Below are positions 15,542 to 17,521 of a DNA stretch of 17,521 bases, one piece after another. Position 1 is the first letter of the stretch. Each line of letters opens with the position of its first letter. Under the pieces are notes generated by a model that saw only the letters and a program-made list of their open reading frames with translations, was not told the origin of the DNA and searched no databases. This stretch comes from Syntrophaceae bacterium UBA2192 (lineage in GTDB: Bacteria; Desulfobacterota; Syntrophia; Syntrophales; UBA2192): the NCBI GenBank assembly GCA_002327315.1, contig DCVI01000218.1, forward strand, positions 1-17,521, given 5' to 3'. Position numbers and translations under genes: made by a program.

Positions 15542-16169
15542 ACCAGAAGTCCTTGATCGTCTTGAAGTTCTTCTTCACGTTCTCGCGCCCGGCCACGACA
15601 TCGCCGTGACCCGGGCAGAGGACTTCCACATCGAGTTCTGCAAGCCTCGAGATACTTTCCTTCAACTGCTTTCCCGATCCGCCCGGAAGGTCCGTCCGAC
15701 CGATGCTCTGGCTGAAAACCACATCGCCCGTGAAGAGGGCCTTTTTTTCGGGCCAGTACAGACAGACCGATCCCGGCGAATGGCCGGGCGTCAGGATTAC
15801 CCGAAAGGACTTGTCGCCGAGGACCAGATCCCCCTCCTGGAGAAAAAACGCAGGCGCGGGAAAATCCACGCGGGAGCCGATGTACTTCATGACGAACTCG
15901 TAGTCGATACGGCTCATGGCCCACCGGGTCGCGGGGCCGAAGGAGCCCACCGTCTCGAGGTGATCGGGGTGCCCGTGGGTCACGAGAACGACGTCGATCT
16001 GCTCGGGCGTCGTCTCGATCTGCGCCAGGCCGCGTTTTACATGCTGGAAGAGGTGACGGTGACCCGGGTCGACGAGGATTTTTTTCGCGCCGTCGATGAG
16101 GTAGCTGTTGCAGTTGTTTTCGCTCGGGCTCTGCCAGATGAACCCGTAGAGGCCCTCGATGATCTTCAT
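15528..16169 (-). CDS. Metallo-beta-lactamase-fold hydrolase (glyoxalase II-like)
   Basis: This is a zinc- or iron-dependent hydrolase of the MBL superfamily. The binding motif is THGHPDH (H65, H67, D69, H70), followed by H130 (TPGHSPGS), D149 (FTGDVVF) and H188 (CPGHGD), so the full dinuclear site is present. The N-terminal NCNSYLIDGAKKILVDPGH is typical of glyoxalase II-like members. At 213 aa it has only the catalytic domain and lacks the C-terminal glutathione-binding domain of true glyoxalase II. ATG at 16169 follows AAAGGGAATGAGGT. The gene is downstream of the amidohydrolase on the same strand, but a 229-base gap with a repeat separates them. Substrate unknown; thioesterase or lactonase activity would be usual guesses. 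Confidence 0.9.
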   Translation of the reverse strand: MKIIEGLYGFIWQSPSENNCNSYLIDGAKKILVDPGHRHLFQHVKRGLAQIETTPEQIDVVLVTHGHPDHLETVGSFGPATRWAMSRIDYEFVMKYIGSRVDFPAPAFFLQEGDLVLGDKSFRVILTPGHSPGSVCLYWPEKKALFTGDVVFSQSIGRTDLPGGSGKQLKESISRLAELDVEVLCPGHGDVVAGRENVKKNFKTIKDFWFNQL

Positions 16170-16243
16170 ACCTCATTCCCTTTCTTTCGTGGTTTTCCCA
16201 GGCTGTTCAAAAATGCCCAGATGCAAGGCGCCCTGAAAAGAGG

Positions 16244-16329
16244 GAAGCTAAGAAGCTATGAAGAGCGGAAGCTTGGAGTGGATGGAGGAATTCTTCTTGT
16301 CCGCTCTTCCTCACTTCTGATCTTCCGAT
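16244..16329 (-). repeat. GAAGAGCGGA-type intergenic repeat, copy 2 (inverted)
   Basis: It is the reverse complement of copy 1 (13356-13441), about 88 percent identical by eye. Here the terminal inverted repeats are perfect: GAAGAGCGGA (16260-16269) and TCCGCTCTTC (16300-16309). The flank from about 16199, CAGGCTGTTCAAAAATGCCC followed by AGATGCAAGGCGCC, looks like the start of a dispersed repeat I remember from deltaproteobacterial genomes; this is recollection only. It lies in the 229-base gap between the amidohydrolase and MBL genes, which holds no ORF. Confidence 0.8.
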
Positions 16330-16398
16330 GTTCGCTTGCATGAAGCTGACGGATAAACGCTATTCACGCAGCGGGATGCGCCCCCGGTCAACAGCCTG

Positions 16399-17142
16399 CT
16401 AATCCTGTTGGATGAGCCGCAAAATGTTCCTGTTCACGATGTTCTCAAAATCTTCGTCCTTCAACCCCAGGTGACGGACTTTTGAAAGCTCGCTTGACGG
16501 GATACCGAAAGGGAAGTCGCTCCCGAAGAGAAGCTTCCGGCTCCCGTAGCGCTTCAGGAAGATTTCCATCTCCCCTGTCGAGGCCAGGGCCGTGTCGGCA
16601 TAAACCGTCTCTCCGTCCCAGACGTGAGCCTCGAAGAGCGCATGGAATCCGCCGTTGAGGCCCCCGAGGTGCGGGATGATGATGGGGGTGCGCCCGGCGA
16701 TACGTTTGATGAAATACAGGGTGTTTCGGAAAGATTCCTCCAGGACGATGGGCAGACGAAGCCGAACGGCTTCTTCGATAAAGGCCTCGCAGCCGGGGTC
16801 ATCGTAGTGATAAACCGGCTCGCAGTCGTGGCGGTGCCATTTGATCCCCCGGTAGCCCTTCTTCAGCTCGCCCTTGCGGAAATCGTTCCAGACGAAGTAG
16901 TAGGCGTGGATGTCGGGCTCCCGGCCCTGGATCTCGAGGAGGTACTCGTTTGCCATCTGCCGGCAGGCGACCCAGCGGGCGTTGTCCTCGAAGCGATCGT
17001 TGTAACGGTCGTAGATGTCTTCAACCGGGGGGTAGAGGCAGGCCCCCTGGATCCCCGCCCGATCCAGGTAAGCCCGGATCAGTTCGATGGGCTGATCCGA
17101 GTTCTGGATGCCGCAGTGCATGTGGGAGTCGATGATCTTCAT
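16399..17142 (-). CDS. Amidohydrolase_2-family TIM-barrel metal hydrolase
   Basis: This is an amidohydrolase-superfamily protein (COG2159-like), a group of metal-dependent hydrolases and decarboxylases. The metal-binding HxH is H7/H9 (IDSHMHCG). GIKWHRH (99-105) sits where related proteins have GIKLHP. H158 (IIIPHLGG) and the catalytic aspartate D209 (LLFGSDFPFG) are present. The length is 247 aa, which is short for the family. ATG at 17142 follows GAGGGGG closely and begins 7 bases after the kdsB stop, so the two genes are almost certainly co-transcribed. Whether it works on a sugar or lipid related to LPS is unknown; the link to kdsB is positional only. Confidence 0.85.
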   Translation of the reverse strand: MKIIDSHMHCGIQNSDQPIELIRAYLDRAGIQGACLYPPVEDIYDRYNDRFEDNARWVACRQMANEYLLEIQGREPDIHAYYFVWNDFRKGELKKGYRGIKWHRHDCEPVYHYDDPGCEAFIEEAVRLRLPIVLEESFRNTLYFIKRIAGRTPIIIPHLGGLNGGFHALFEAHVWDGETVYADTALASTGEMEIFLKRYGSRKLLFGSDFPFGIPSSELSKVRHLGLKDEDFENIVNRNILRLIQQD

Positions 17143-17149
17143 GGCCCCC

Positions 17150-17521
17150 TCAGGATTTCTTTCCGGCGATGAGCGCCTTCACGCGCTCCAGGTCGTGCGG
17201 TGTGTCCACTTCGATGGAATCGAAGTCCGTCTCCACCACCTTGATCCGGTAGCCGTGCTCCAGGGCCCGGAGCTGCTCCAGGGCCTCCAGCTTCTCCAGA
17301 ACTCCCTGGGGGAGCTGTGTGAAGGCAACGAGGAAGGATTTGCGGTAGGCATAGATACCGTGGTGCTTCCAGTAGTCGGCCTTCTTCCCGCGGTCGCGCA
17401 CGAAGGGGATCGTCGAGCGTGAGAAGTAGAGGGCAAAGTGGTCTTTGTCGAAGGCAACCTTGACGGCGTTGGGGTCGGTGATCTCCTCGTCCCTGCGGAT
17501 CCGGTAGATCAGGGTCGAGAA
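17150..17521 (-). CDS. kdsB: 3-deoxy-manno-octulosonate cytidylyltransferase, C-terminal part
   Basis: This enzyme activates KDO with CTP to give CMP-KDO for the LPS inner core. The frame is open to the right edge, so the N-terminal half is missing; 123 residues are visible. Recognisable family segments are NAVKVAFDKD, LYFSRSTIPF, KHHGIYAYRKSFL, LEALEQLRALEHGYRIKVVE and DSIEVDTPHDLE. The usual wording of the last segment is DSIGVDTPEDL, a minor change. There is no stop within the visible frame. It is the upstream partner of the amidohydrolase gene and shows that the organism makes LPS. Confidence 0.95.
   Translation of the reverse strand, partial: FSTLIYRIRRDEEITDPNAVKVAFDKDHFALYFSRSTIPFVRDRGKKADYWKHHGIYAYRKSFLVAFTQLPQGVLEKLEALEQLRALEHGYRIKVVETDFDSIEVDTPHDLERVKALIAGKKS

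Noticed and set aside
17401..17521. Apparent start of the last minus-strand frame at 17401 (GTG)
   Set aside because: The same frame continues without a stop to the window edge and encodes conserved KdsB residues (NAVKVAFDKD, LYFSRS), so the gene is cut by the window rather than starting there.

Overview
The window looks like ordinary chromosome from a GC-rich, Gram-negative, probably anaerobic bacterium. A CMP-KDO synthase gene (kdsB) and a TolC-type outer-membrane channel imply an LPS outer membrane. A split-type glycine decarboxylase subunit (GcvPB), a KamA-family radical SAM enzyme, a sigma-54 promoter and abundant intergenic palindromes fit a deltaproteobacterial lineage (Desulfobacterota, possibly Syntrophia-like). 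That placement is inferred from gene content, not from a marker gene. I see no rRNA, tRNA, CRISPR array, transposase or prophage.

Layout. (1) 1-3722, plus strand: the 3' part of gcvPB, a 604-residue KamA-family aminomutase-like protein, and lipA. GcvPB and LipA belong to the glycine cleavage/lipoate system. The KamA-like protein between them carries the residue pair reported for glutamate 2,3-aminomutase rather than lysine 2,3-aminomutase. (2) 3828-7242, minus strand: an apparent operon reading htrA (membrane-anchored Do-family protease), then an endonuclease III-like glycosylase, then a PHP-domain phosphoesterase. It converges on lipA across a long palindrome. (3) 7414-8220, minus strand: a fumarylacetoacetate hydrolase family enzyme with its own terminator. 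(4) 8221-8693: an AT-rich divergent control region holding a near-consensus sigma-54 promoter and upstream palindromes. (5) 8694-14733, plus strand: a tripartite export operon of TolC-like channel, MacA-like adaptor, a stand-alone MacB-type ATPase and two different MacB/FtsX-type permeases. (6) 15020-15541, plus strand: a helical protein of unknown function, overlapping tail-to-tail with (7) a minus-strand set: kdsB (partial, at the right edge), an amidohydrolase, and a metallo-beta-lactamase-fold hydrolase.

The gaps are unusually structured. An imperfect palindromic element of about 86 bp, rich in GATTCCGG-like words, fills the kamA-lipA gap and the ATPase-permease gap, with a shorter relative after the second permease. 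A second family, about 86 bp with GAAGAGCGGA/TCCGCTCTTC ends, occurs twice in opposite orientation (13356-13441 and 16244-16329) and brackets permease 2, the unknown protein and the MBL hydrolase.

No clearly new multi-gene system is visible. The strongest leads are the glutamate-type aminomutase signature in the glycine-cleavage neighbourhood, the sigma-54-controlled export operon, and the two intergenic repeat families.
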